Shown here piece after piece: positions 33,905-42,222 of a stretch of DNA of 64,000 bases. Numbering within the stretch: position 1 is the stretch's first letter; each line of letters begins with the position of its first letter. The stretch covers positions 1 to 64,000 of the forward strand of contig CACZIV010000001.1 in NCBI GenBank assembly GCA_902781305.1, written 5' to 3'. The position numbers and the translations under genes were made by a program. The notes under the pieces are model-generated. The model searched no databases. It was given only the letters and a program-made list of their open reading frames with translations, and was not told the DNA's origin. Origin of the DNA: Pseudoselenomonas ruminantium (lineage in GTDB: Bacteria > Bacillota > Negativicutes > Selenomonadales > Selenomonadaceae).

Positions 33905-34002
33905 GAAACGCGAATCGGTTGTTTTGCCTATGGCAAAACATGAACAAAGGCGTTATAATAATATAAGATTAGTATGCGTCACATGATATGGAGGGATTTG
34001 TA

Positions 34003-34404
34003 ATGGATCAGGCAAAAGAAATGGTAAAAAAAGACAATTCTCTGGGTTCAATTCGCATTGCTGATGAAGTGGTCAGCATTATTGCAGGCCTTGCCGCAAC
34101 GGAAGTTGAGGGCATTGCCGGCATGAGCGGCGGTATCGCCGGCGGTATTGCCGAGATGCTGGGCCGCAAGAACTTTGCCAAGGGCGTAAAGGTTGAAGTC
34201 GGTGAAAAAGAAGCTGCCATTGACCTCTATATCATTGTGAAATATGGCGTGCGTATTCCGGATGTTGCCCTGGCAGCACAGGAAAATGTCAAGCAGGCCA
34301 TTGAGAACATGACGGGACTTTCCGTAGTGGAAGTCAATATCCATGTACAGGGCGTAGGCTTCCCGGACGAAGAAGACAAGACGGAGGAGGTACGCGTCCG
34401 CTAA
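34003..34404 (+). CDS. Asp23/Gls24 family envelope stress protein
   Basis: 133 aa from ATG 34003 (GGAGGGA upstream; ATG 33988 overlaps that site). Asp23 core: GSIRIADEVVSIIAGLAATEVEGIAGMSGG and the late VDLYIIVKYGVRIPDVA-like region (residues 70-90). Cytoplasmic, held at the membrane by AmaP, whose gene follows. Confidence 0.9.
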   Translation: MDQAKEMVKKDNSLGSIRIADEVVSIIAGLAATEVEGIAGMSGGIAGGIAEMLGRKNFAKGVKVEVGEKEAAIDLYIIVKYGVRIPDVALAAQENVKQAIENMTGLSVVEVNIHVQGVGFPDEEDKTEEVRVR

Positions 34405-34433
34405 AATGTAGATAGCGGAAAGAGGCGTATTCT

Positions 34434-35009
34434 ATGAGTATAATCAATCGGTTTTTGTTATTGCTGTTGTCCCTTACGGGAATCGCCTTGTCCGGAGCCG
34501 TGCTGGCGGCGGCTGTGCAGGTCCTGCCAGAAAATGTCTGGCTCAAACAGTTGCATTTTGCCCTGGCGCAGAAGGAAACTGTAGCTATCTGTGTGGCAGC
34601 CCTGCTCATTTGTATGAAACTGCTGTTAGCGGTGTTTTCCCGTAAACCAAGTGAGCCCTCTACCAGCAAGGGTGAGTATGTGATTGATGCCGGCCCTAAA
34701 GGGGAGGTGCGGGTAGCCCTTGAGGCTATACGCAGTCTGGCAGACCGGATGGCGCGTGAGGTTCATGGCGTGCGGGATGCCAATGTGCGCATCAAGGCGA
34801 AGAATCCCAAAGAAGGTGCGGCCAGTTTGTCGCTTGATGTGGATTTGACGGTGGGCCGTGAGGCTGATGTTTCCCTGGTGGCCAAGACGTTGACGGACAG
34901 GGTACAGGAACATTTCCGGCGTACAATGGCTTTGGAAGATGTACCGGTGAATGTCGTGGTTTCGGAGGTTTCCGATGTCCAGCCGGAGAAGAAACATCGT
35001 GTGGTCTAA
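34434..35009 (+). CDS. amaP: Alkaline shock response membrane anchor protein AmaP
   Basis: 191 aa with two N-terminal membrane helices (about 5-28 and 44-62) and an Asp23-like cytoplasmic C-terminal domain (ISLEAIRSLADRMAREVHGV-like segment). It anchors Asp23-family proteins to the membrane. Lies between the Asp23 gene and DUF2273, the conserved order. Confidence 0.85.
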   Translation: MSIINRFLLLLLSLTGIALSGAVLAAAVQVLPENVWLKQLHFALAQKETVAICVAALLICMKLLLAVFSRKPSEPSTSKGEYVIDAGPKGEVRVALEAIRSLADRMAREVHGVRDANVRIKAKNPKEGAASLSLDVDLTVGREADVSLVAKTLTDRVQEHFRRTMALEDVPVNVVVSEVSDVQPEKKHRVV

Positions 35010-35024
35010 GGCGGTGAAGACATA

Positions 35025-35270
35025 GTGAAGGAAGAATTTGGACAGATGCTGACTCAGCTATGGCAGAATCATCGCGGCAAGACCAGTGGCCTTGTGATTG
35101 GCATGCTGTTCGGGACAGCGGTTCTGTGCTTTGGTTTTTGGCATACGTTCTTTGTCATCTGCTGCGGGCTTATTGGTTTATTTGTCGGTTTGCAGCTCGA
35201 TAACGGTGAGGATGCTTGGGCAAATATCCGCGAAAAGGTATGGACTTTATTGGAGCGTTTTCAACGCTAG
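35025..35270 (+). CDS. DUF2273 small membrane protein
   Basis: 81 aa, GTG start 35025 with a GGCGGTGAAG-type site upstream. Two membrane helices and the GLFVGLQLDNGEDAW segment typical of DUF2273, which accompanies Asp23/AmaP genes in Firmicutes. Confidence 0.8.
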   Translation: MKEEFGQMLTQLWQNHRGKTSGLVIGMLFGTAVLCFGFWHTFFVICCGLIGLFVGLQLDNGEDAWANIREKVWTLLERFQR

Positions 35271-35302
35271 GAATAGAAAAAAGATTTTAAGGAAGGTTAG
35301 TA

Positions 35303-35728
35303 ATGAGTCGTAGACAAGCAAGAGAAGCAGCCCTGCAGGCGCTTTTTCAGTTAGATTTGAATCCGGGTGAGGAAGGGCAGCAGGAGCAGTATGAAACTCT
35401 CGCGATTGATACGGTGCTGGGCGAAGCGGAGAAGATGAGTGTCCGGGACCGGGAATTTGTAAGTACCTTGGTACATGGCACCCGCGCGCATTTAGCGGAG
35501 ATTGACAGCTTGATTGCCGCCAGCTCCAAGGACTGGAGACTTGAGCGTATGGCAACAGTGGACCGCAATATTACACGGCTGGCAACTTTTGAGATTCGTT
35601 TCGCAGAAGAAACGCTCACGCCGAATATTGCTATTAATGAAGCTGTGGAACTGGCGAAAAAGTATGGTACTGATGATTCCAGCCGTTATGTCAACGGCAT
35701 TCTGGGAGCAATGATGAAAGCCCAGTAA
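35303..35728 (+). CDS. nusB: Transcription antitermination factor NusB
   Basis: 141 aa, normal length. SRRQAREAALQALFQLDLNP start, then VDRNITRLATFEIRF and INEAVELAKKYGTDDSSRYVNGILG, the classic NusB motifs. Binds boxA RNA with NusE for rRNA antitermination. First gene of the run to recN. Confidence 0.94.
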   Translation: MSRRQAREAALQALFQLDLNPGEEGQQEQYETLAIDTVLGEAEKMSVRDREFVSTLVHGTRAHLAEIDSLIAASSKDWRLERMATVDRNITRLATFEIRFAEETLTPNIAINEAVELAKKYGTDDSSRYVNGILGAMMKAQ

Positions 35729-35788
35729 GGTGCAAAGACTGCCAGACCCATGTCGGGGCTGGCAGTTTCGTGTGTATGGGGGTAAACG

Positions 35789-36994
35789 ATGGCTGTCCAT
35801 TCGGTAAGTGATGTCAACCGCTATTTGAAGGACCTGCTGGCAGGGGAACCTTTGCTGCAGGGTGTTTCGGTACGCGGAGAAATTTCCAACTTCAAACAAT
35901 ACCCTTCCGGGCATTGCTATTTTACCCTGAAGGATACAAATTCGGCGCTCAAATGCGTGATGTTCCGCAGCCGGGCGCAGTATTTACGCTTTTTGCCGCA
36001 GAATGGCATGCAGGTGGTGGCCGGTGGCAGCATTGCGGTCTATGAGCGTGATGGCGTCTATCAGCTCTATGTGGATAGTCTGATACCGGAAGGCACCGGC
36101 GATTTGGCGCTGGCTTTTGAACAGCTCAAGGAGAAACTGGCGGCTGAAGGGCTTTTTGACCCCGCAAGGAAACAGCCCCTGCCAACTTTTCCAAAAAAGA
36201 TTGGCGTGGTGACGAGCTCTGCCGGTGCCGTACTGCGTGATATTTATCGGGTTTCAAAACGACGCTGGCCGGGAATTCAGCTGGTGCTCTATCCCGTGCA
36301 GGTACAGGGGGAAGGGGCCGCTGAGCAGATTGCCCGTGGCATAGATTTCTTTGCTGAGGAATATGCTGTAGATGTAATCATTGCCGGCCGGGGCGGCGGC
36401 TCGATGGAAGATTTATGGGCCTTCAATGAGGAGCCCGTGGTGCGGGCCATTGCGGCCTGTCCTGTGCCGCTCATTTCGGCGGTCGGGCATGAAACAGACT
36501 TTACGTTGGCGGATTTTGCGGCAGATGTGCGGGCGGCAACTCCCTCACAGGCGGCAGAACTGGCTGTACCTGACCGATCAGAAGTTATGCGTCAGGTGGA
36601 AAATCTGACCGGTCAACTGACCCGTCAAGTGCAGCGTGAGCTTGCTCTGCGCCGTCAGCGGTTGGAAGGGCTGTTAAACAGCCGCGTAATGCGGGAGCCG
36701 CAGAGCATGCTTGCTGAGCGCCGCCAACGGCTGGATTTCCTGCTGGCGGGGCTGCAGCGTACAGCCAAGGTAGAATTACAGAGCAAACAGCACAAGCTGG
36801 GCCTCATCTTAAACCGTTTGGCGGCCATTAACCCGGCTGCGGTTTTGGGCCGTGGCTATGGTATTGTTACCAAGCAGGATAAGCTCGTGAGCAGTATCCA
36901 GGCTGTGGAGATTGATGATGAATTGCAGCTGACCTTTACGGACGGCCATGTTCAGGCAAAGGTGCTGGCAAAGATAGGGAAGGGTGACGGATAA
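35789..36994 (+). CDS. xseA: Exodeoxyribonuclease VII large subunit
   Basis: 401 aa. OB-fold N-terminal domain (VRGEISNFKQYPSGHCYFTLKD), catalytic region with IGVVTSSAGAVLRDI, GRGGGSMEDLWAFNEE and SAVGHETDFTLADFAADVRAATPSQAAEL (by position, residues 230-258), then a long coiled coil. Degrades single-stranded DNA with XseB, encoded next with a one-base overlap. Contains a pair of TGAC-NN-GTCA dyads at the start of the coiled coil. Confidence 0.94.
   Translation: MAVHSVSDVNRYLKDLLAGEPLLQGVSVRGEISNFKQYPSGHCYFTLKDTNSALKCVMFRSRAQYLRFLPQNGMQVVAGGSIAVYERDGVYQLYVDSLIPEGTGDLALAFEQLKEKLAAEGLFDPARKQPLPTFPKKIGVVTSSAGAVLRDIYRVSKRRWPGIQLVLYPVQVQGEGAAEQIARGIDFFAEEYAVDVIIAGRGGGSMEDLWAFNEEPVVRAIAACPVPLISAVGHETDFTLADFAADVRAATPSQAAELAVPDRSEVMRQVENLTGQLTRQVQRELALRRQRLEGLLNSRVMREPQSMLAERRQRLDFLLAGLQRTAKVELQSKQHKLGLILNRLAAINPAAVLGRGYGIVTKQDKLVSSIQAVEIDDELQLTFTDGHVQAKVLAKIGKGDG
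36606..36627. repeat. Pair of TGAC-NN-GTCA palindromes inside xseA
   Basis: TGACCGGTCA at 36606-36615 and TGACCCGTCA at 36618-36627, 12 bp apart start to start. Confidence 0.7.
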
Positions 36995-37236
36995 TGCCGC
37001 GCAAGAAAGAACTCTCTTTTGAGGAATCGCTGGACAAGCTGGAGGCCATTGTAAAGCAGATGGAAAATGGCGACAGCAGTCTCAAGGAGTTAATGGATAA
37101 TTACACCGAGGGCATGAAGCTGGGCGAGGCTTGCCTTAAAGAGCTCAGTAAAGCCGAAGCGGCCATGGATTTGGTGGTTCAGGTGGATGACAAGGGCAAA
37201 ATTGCGGAAAGCAAATTGGTAATAGAGGGAGAATGA
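36994..37236 (+). CDS. xseB: Exodeoxyribonuclease VII small subunit
   Basis: 80 aa. ELSFEESLDKLEAIVKQMENGDSSL with the following LDNYTEGMKLG-like helix matches XseB. The ATG shares the A of the xseA stop (TAATG). Confidence 0.92.
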   Translation: MPRKKELSFEESLDKLEAIVKQMENGDSSLKELMDNYTEGMKLGEACLKELSKAEAAMDLVVQVDDKGKIAESKLVIEGE

Positions 37237-37238
37237 CC

Positions 37239-38120
37239 ATGGAGTTAAAGAAAATCTGGCAGGAACGCAGTGCACTGGTTGAGGAACAGTTGGTAAAAGA
37301 ACTGAATGAAGCAAATCCGTTGGATAAGACGCTTTGTGAATCCATGAAGTACAGTCTGATGGCGGGCGGCAAACGCCTGCGTCCGGTGCTGCTGATGGCT
37401 GCCGCTGATGCCGTAGGCGCAAAGGGAACGGATTACCTTACCACGGGTTGCGCCATGGAAATGATTCATACCTATTCCCTGATTCACGATGATTTGCCGG
37501 CTATGGATGATGATGATTATCGCCGGGGCAAGCTGACCAATCATAAAGTCTATGGTGCCGGTATGGCAACGCTGGCTGGTGATGCGCTGCTGACCCTGGC
37601 CTTTGAGGTCATGCTGCGTCAGCAGGGCGTCAGCGCGGAAAAACTCGTGCAGGTGGTGCGGGAAATCAGTACTGCTGCCGGTCCGGATGGCATGGTGGGC
37701 GGTCAGGCGCTCGATATGGAGTCGGAAGACAAGCAGATTTCCATGGAAACCATGAAGAATATCCATTTGGGCAAAACGGGTGCGCTGTTCCGCGCGGCTA
37801 TCCGCAGCGGAGCTATTTTGGGCGGTGCCAGTGAAGATGAGTTGCAGGCGCTTACGGTTTATGCCGATAATTTTGGCCTGGCCTTCCAGATTACGGATGA
37901 TATTCTGGATGTCATTGGAGACGAGCAGGTCATTGGCAAGCCCGTTGGTAGTGATGAAAAGAACCATAAATCCACCTATGTAACGCTGACTTCGCTGGAA
38001 GAAGCGCAGAAACTTGCGCAGGAAGCAGTAGATACGGCTATCGATGCCTTGAAGATTTTCGGTGAGGAAGCGGATTTCCTGCGGGAATTGGTGGCTTTTC
38101 TGGTGAAACGCAATAAATAA
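37239..38120 (+). CDS. ispA: Farnesyl/geranyl diphosphate synthase (IspA family)
   Basis: 293 aa from ATG 37239 (AGGGAG 7 bp upstream; ATG 37233 overlaps xseB but sits too near the site). Condenses isopentenyl and allylic diphosphates. First Asp-rich motif HDDLPAMDDDDYRRG, second DDILDVIGD, plus GGKRLRPVL and KTGALFRAAI. Next to dxs, as in many bacteria. Confidence 0.93.
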   Translation: MELKKIWQERSALVEEQLVKELNEANPLDKTLCESMKYSLMAGGKRLRPVLLMAAADAVGAKGTDYLTTGCAMEMIHTYSLIHDDLPAMDDDDYRRGKLTNHKVYGAGMATLAGDALLTLAFEVMLRQQGVSAEKLVQVVREISTAAGPDGMVGGQALDMESEDKQISMETMKNIHLGKTGALFRAAIRSGAILGGASEDELQALTVYADNFGLAFQITDDILDVIGDEQVIGKPVGSDEKNHKSTYVTLTSLEEAQKLAQEAVDTAIDALKIFGEEADFLRELVAFLVKRNK

Positions 38121-38133
38121 TGGGGATGTGCGC

Positions 38134-40011
38134 ATGACAATGTATCCGTTACTGGAAAAAATCAAGGAAGCAGCAGATATCAAGCGATACAGTGTAACAG
38201 AATTGGAACGGCTGGCCAAGGAATTGCGAGCCTTTATCGTAGAGACGGTGGCTGAAAACGGGGGACACCTGGCACCGAGCCTGGGAACCGTAGAACTGAC
38301 GCTGGCGCTCTACAGTGTATTTAATTTTCCCAAGGACAAACTGATTTGGGATGTGGGCCATCAGGCCTACACCCACAAGATACTCACGGGACGCCGGGAA
38401 AGATTCCATACCCTGCGCCAAAAGGGGGGCATTACGGGCTTTCCCAACCGCTTTGAGTCGGATTATGATGCCTTTGGTGTCGGCCATGCCAGTACGTCGA
38501 TTTCGGCGGCCTTGGGCATGGCGATTTCCCGCGATTTAACCGGGCGCAACAACGAGGTCATCGCCGTTATCGGTGATGGAGCCCTGACCGGCGGGGAAGC
38601 CTTTGAGGCGCTGAATCAGGCAGGCGATTTGGGTAAAAAACTCATTGTCATCCTCAACGACAATGAAATGTCGATTGATAAAAATGTCGGCGGGCTTAGT
38701 GATTACCTGTCCCGCATTCGCATTACGCCCCAGTACAATCGCGCCAAAAAGGATATGGGCAATCTCTTGATGAGCATTCCCCATATCGGCGATAAAGCCT
38801 TTAAAACCGCGCAGATTGTAAAAGACAGTGTCCGGGCGGCTTTGGTGCCGGGCAGTGTCTTTGAGGAAATCGGCTTTCATTATATCGGCCCGGTGGATGG
38901 ACATAATATCAGCCTGTTGCAGGAGCTTTTCGAGCGGGTGCGCGAGATGGAAGGGCCCATCCTTATCCATATCCATACGACCAAGGGCAAGGGCTATGCG
39001 CCGGCCGAAATGGAACCGGACAAGTTCCACGGCATTGGCAAATTTGACCGGGAGACGGGCAAGTGTCCGCAAAAGACAGGTGCGCCTTCCTATACATCCG
39101 TATTCAGCAAGGCCTTGATTGAGCTGGCCGCAAAGGACAGCAATATCACCGCAATCACGGCTGCTATGCCGAGCGGCACGGGCCTCAAAGCCTTTGGTGA
39201 GGAATATCCTAACCGGTTCTTTGATGTGGGCATTGCCGAAGAACATGCGGTGACACTGGCGGCCGGTATGGCTGCTGATGGCAGGCACCCAGTGGTGGCG
39301 CTTTATTCCACCTTTGCGCAGCGTGCCTATGACCAGCTGATGCATGATGTTTGTCTGCAGAATCTGCCTGTGACCTTGTGCCTCGATAGAGCCGGGCTGG
39401 TCGGTGCAGATGGGCCTACGCATCATGGTGCGTTTGACCTGTCCTACCTGCGGCATATGCCCAATATGACGATTTTTGTGCCCAAGGATGAAGCCGAGCT
39501 GCGCGATATGCTGGCCAAGGCGGTCAGCATGGACAGTCCCACGGCGGTGCGCTATCCTCGCGGTGCGGGCAAGGGCGCAGCGCTTGCGGCAGAGTTTGCC
39601 GATATTTCTGTGGGCAAGGCGCAGCTTTTGCGCGAGGGCAGTGATGTGGCAATCTTAGGTGTTGGCCCGTTGCTCTATAAGGCTGAAGAAGCTGCTGACA
39701 TTTTGCAGCAGCAGGGGATTTCCGCCGCTGTGGTCAATATGCGCTTTGTTAAGCCTTTGGATACGGATATGATTAAGCGGCTCAGCCATGTTAAATTGAT
39801 GGTTACACTGGAAGAAAACAGCCTTGTTGGCGGTTTTGGTTCCGCTGTGGCGGAATACCTGATGGACAGCGGTTTAAGCCGCAATTTGGATTTACTGCGG
39901 CTGGGCTTGCCGGATAAGTTTATCGAGCAGGGCACGCAGGAAGAACTCTTGACCCTTTGCGGCTTGCAGCCGGAGCAGATGGCAACGAAGATAAAGGAAA
40001 GATTGAACTGA
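38134..40011 (+). CDS. dxs: 1-deoxy-D-xylulose-5-phosphate synthase
   Basis: 625 aa from ATG 38134 (GGGGA 7 bp upstream). ThDP enzyme starting the MEP isoprenoid route from pyruvate and glyceraldehyde 3-phosphate. ThDP/Mg motif GDGALTGGEAFEALN with NDNEMSI, DVGHQAYTHKILTGR near the start, and transketolase-type EEHAVTLAAGMA and RAGLVGADGPTHHGAFD later. Stop overlaps tlyA by one base. Confidence 0.96.
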   Translation: MTMYPLLEKIKEAADIKRYSVTELERLAKELRAFIVETVAENGGHLAPSLGTVELTLALYSVFNFPKDKLIWDVGHQAYTHKILTGRRERFHTLRQKGGITGFPNRFESDYDAFGVGHASTSISAALGMAISRDLTGRNNEVIAVIGDGALTGGEAFEALNQAGDLGKKLIVILNDNEMSIDKNVGGLSDYLSRIRITPQYNRAKKDMGNLLMSIPHIGDKAFKTAQIVKDSVRAALVPGSVFEEIGFHYIGPVDGHNISLLQELFERVREMEGPILIHIHTTKGKGYAPAEMEPDKFHGIGKFDRETGKCPQKTGAPSYTSVFSKALIELAAKDSNITAITAAMPSGTGLKAFGEEYPNRFFDVGIAEEHAVTLAAGMAADGRHPVVALYSTFAQRAYDQLMHDVCLQNLPVTLCLDRAGLVGADGPTHHGAFDLSYLRHMPNMTIFVPKDEAELRDMLAKAVSMDSPTAVRYPRGAGKGAALAAEFADISVGKAQLLREGSDVAILGVGPLLYKAEEAADILQQQGISAAVVNMRFVKPLDTDMIKRLSHVKLMVTLEENSLVGGFGSAVAEYLMDSGLSRNLDLLRLGLPDKFIEQGTQEELLTLCGLQPEQMATKIKERLN

Positions 40012-40820
40012 TGGCAAAACAGAGATTGGATATGCTTTTGGTGGAGCGTGGTCTGGCAGGCAGCCGGGAACGCGCCAAACGCATGATTATGGCCGGGGAA
40101 GTACTCGTAGACAATCAGAAGATAGATAAGGCCGGCGCTACGGTGAAGGCCGAAGCGGAAATCCGCCTGCTCGGCAGCGATATTCCCTATGTCAGCCGCG
40201 GTGGTTTGAAGCTGGCCAAGGCCATGAAGGAATTTGGCGTGGAGATTACCGGCAAACGCTGTGCCGATATCGGTGCTTCGACCGGCGGCTTTACGGACTG
40301 TATGCTGCAAAATGGTGCAGTGCAGGTCTTTGCCATTGATGTTGGCTATGGCCAGCTGGCCTGGAAACTGCGTACTGATGAACGCGTGGTCAATATGGAG
40401 CGCACCAATATCCGCAATGTGACGCTTGAAGACATTGGCACGGCGCTTGATTTTGCCTCCATTGATGTGGCGTTTATTTCGTTGACCAAGGTGTTGCCGG
40501 TGACATACAGCCTGCTCACCGACAACGGAGAAGTGGTGGCGCTGATTAAGCCCCAGTTTGAGGCTGGCCGGGAAAATGTGGGCAAGAAGGGCGTTGTCCG
40601 TGACCCAAAAATCCATGAGGATGTTATTCGCAAGGTAACGGCCTTTGCGCGGGAATTGGGCTTTGTCACCATGGCCCTGACCTATTCGCCGGTAAAAGGG
40701 CCGGAGGGTAATATCGAGTATCTTATCCGCCTGTCCAAGGATAAGGCGCAGGAAGATACGGTGACGGAGAAGCGGATTGTCACGGTGGTGGCGGAAGCTC
40801 ATGGAGAACTGGATAAGTAA
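40011..40820 (+). CDS. tlyA: TlyA-family rRNA 2'-O-methyltransferase/hemolysin
   Basis: 269 aa from ATG 40011 (TGATG overlap with dxs; no reason to use the upstream frame). N-terminal S4 RNA-binding domain (RLDMLLVERGLAGSRERAKRMI) and an FtsJ-like SAM domain (DIGASTGGFTDCMLQ, AIDVGYGQLAW). Probable methylation of ribosomal RNA. Confidence 0.9.
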   Translation: MAKQRLDMLLVERGLAGSRERAKRMIMAGEVLVDNQKIDKAGATVKAEAEIRLLGSDIPYVSRGGLKLAKAMKEFGVEITGKRCADIGASTGGFTDCMLQNGAVQVFAIDVGYGQLAWKLRTDERVVNMERTNIRNVTLEDIGTALDFASIDVAFISLTKVLPVTYSLLTDNGEVVALIKPQFEAGRENVGKKGVVRDPKIHEDVIRKVTAFARELGFVTMALTYSPVKGPEGNIEYLIRLSKDKAQEDTVTEKRIVTVVAEAHGELDK

Positions 40821-40850
40821 ACAAACAGGCAGATAAGGAGCTGAATCTTT

Positions 40851-41720
40851 ATGCCGATTAAGACGATTGCCATATTTCCCAATGTCAGCAAACCTCAGGC
40901 CCCGGAGGTATTGCGGCGGATTTTACAATTTTATCAGGATAAAGATGTGCAGCTGATGCTTCCTGTGGATGAGTCCCGCTATTTTGATTTGGAATACTTA
41001 GGCGTGCCGGATATCGAAAAAAAGACGGCTGATATTGCCTTGTCCATTGGCGGTGATGGTACCCTTTTGGGCGTCTGCCGCCGTTATGGTGCCATGGCCG
41101 TGCCGGTCTGCGGCATCAATATCGGTACTTTAGGCTTTATGGCCGACATTGAGCTCAGCGAACTGGAAACGAAGCTGCAAAAATTGTTTGATGGCGATTA
41201 CCGCATTGAACATCGGCTGCTGCTCGCGGGCTTTGCCAAATCGGACGGCGAAGAACGCTTCTTAGGTCATGCCATCAATGATGTGGTTATCACCAAGGGC
41301 GGTGTGGCGCGTATGCTGCATTTGGGGTTATCCATCAACGATTCCCATCTGATGGATTACAAGGCCGATGGTGTAATCGTATCTTCACCGACCGGGTCTA
41401 CCGCCTATTCCCTGTCGGCCGGCGGGCCGATTATGAGCCCGTCCATACAGGCGCTACTCGTCACGCCCATCTGTGCCCACACTTTTAACATACGGCCCCT
41501 GGTGGTCGGAGAAGATGATGTGGTGCACATTAAAATTGCAGCAATCCATCAGGATATTCTCGTGACCTTTGATGGCCAGGAAAGCTTCCGTTTGCTGCCA
41601 GGCGATGAGGTAACCGTGATGAAGTCCACGGTGCAGGCTGGCATTATTAAATTTGAGGACAAGGATTATTATCAGATTTTAAGAACAAAACTTTGGAAAA
41701 ACAATGGGGTGGAATCATGA
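40851..41720 (+). CDS. nadK: NAD kinase
   Basis: 289 aa. Phosphorylates NAD to NADP. Diagnostic GGDGTLLG near residue 65, NDVVITKG, and GSTAYSLSAGGPI are present. The stop overlaps the argR start (ATGA). Confidence 0.94.
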   Translation: MPIKTIAIFPNVSKPQAPEVLRRILQFYQDKDVQLMLPVDESRYFDLEYLGVPDIEKKTADIALSIGGDGTLLGVCRRYGAMAVPVCGINIGTLGFMADIELSELETKLQKLFDGDYRIEHRLLLAGFAKSDGEERFLGHAINDVVITKGGVARMLHLGLSINDSHLMDYKADGVIVSSPTGSTAYSLSAGGPIMSPSIQALLVTPICAHTFNIRPLVVGEDDVVHIKIAAIHQDILVTFDGQESFRLLPGDEVTVMKSTVQAGIIKFEDKDYYQILRTKLWKNNGVES

Positions 41721-42208
41721 GCTCGATGAAAGGAAATAAGCGTGAAGGTGAAAAGGTGAAAAGTGTTCGCCAGGCCGTGATAAAAAACATCATCGATCGG
41801 CAGATCATTGAAACGCAGGAGGATTTGGCTGAAGCCTTGCGGCAGGAGCGGATTAAGGTGACGCAGGCCACCGTTTCCCGGGATATCAAGGAAATGATGC
41901 TCATTAAAGTCCCCACTGGCGATGGACGCTATCGTTATGCTTATCCGATGAATAACACGGTTATTTTCACGGAAGAACGCATGCAGCGCTTGTTTCAGGA
42001 TACCGTGCTTGGCTGTGACTACAGTGAAAATATCGTTGTGCTGAAAACCCTGCCCGGCGGAGCGAATACGGTGGCTTCGGCACTCGACCATGCCAACTGG
42101 CCAGAGGTGCTGGGCACCGTCGCCGGTGACGATAATATCTTCATTATTGTAAAGCCCAAGGATGCAGCTCCGGACGTTACACAGCGGCTGTTGGCTTTCT
42201 TAAATTAA
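41717..42208 (+). CDS. argR: Arginine repressor ArgR
   Basis: 163 aa from ATG 41717. Winged helix N-domain (VRQAVIKNIIDRQIIETQEDLAEAL and ATVSRDIKEMMLIKV) and a C-terminal arginine-binding domain with TLPGGANTVASALD and GTVAGDDNIFII. Regulates arginine metabolism; its place before recN is conserved in Firmicutes. Confidence 0.94.
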   Translation: MSSMKGNKREGEKVKSVRQAVIKNIIDRQIIETQEDLAEALRQERIKVTQATVSRDIKEMMLIKVPTGDGRYRYAYPMNNTVIFTEERMQRLFQDTVLGCDYSENIVVLKTLPGGANTVASALDHANWPEVLGTVAGDDNIFIIVKPKDAAPDVTQRLLAFLN

Positions 42209-42222
42209 AGGAGACGCATGGG

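Noticed and set aside
33944..33965. Promoter for the Asp23 gene at TATAAT 33954
   Set aside because: The -10 is good but no -35 or extended -10 is found at a proper distance, so it was not listed.
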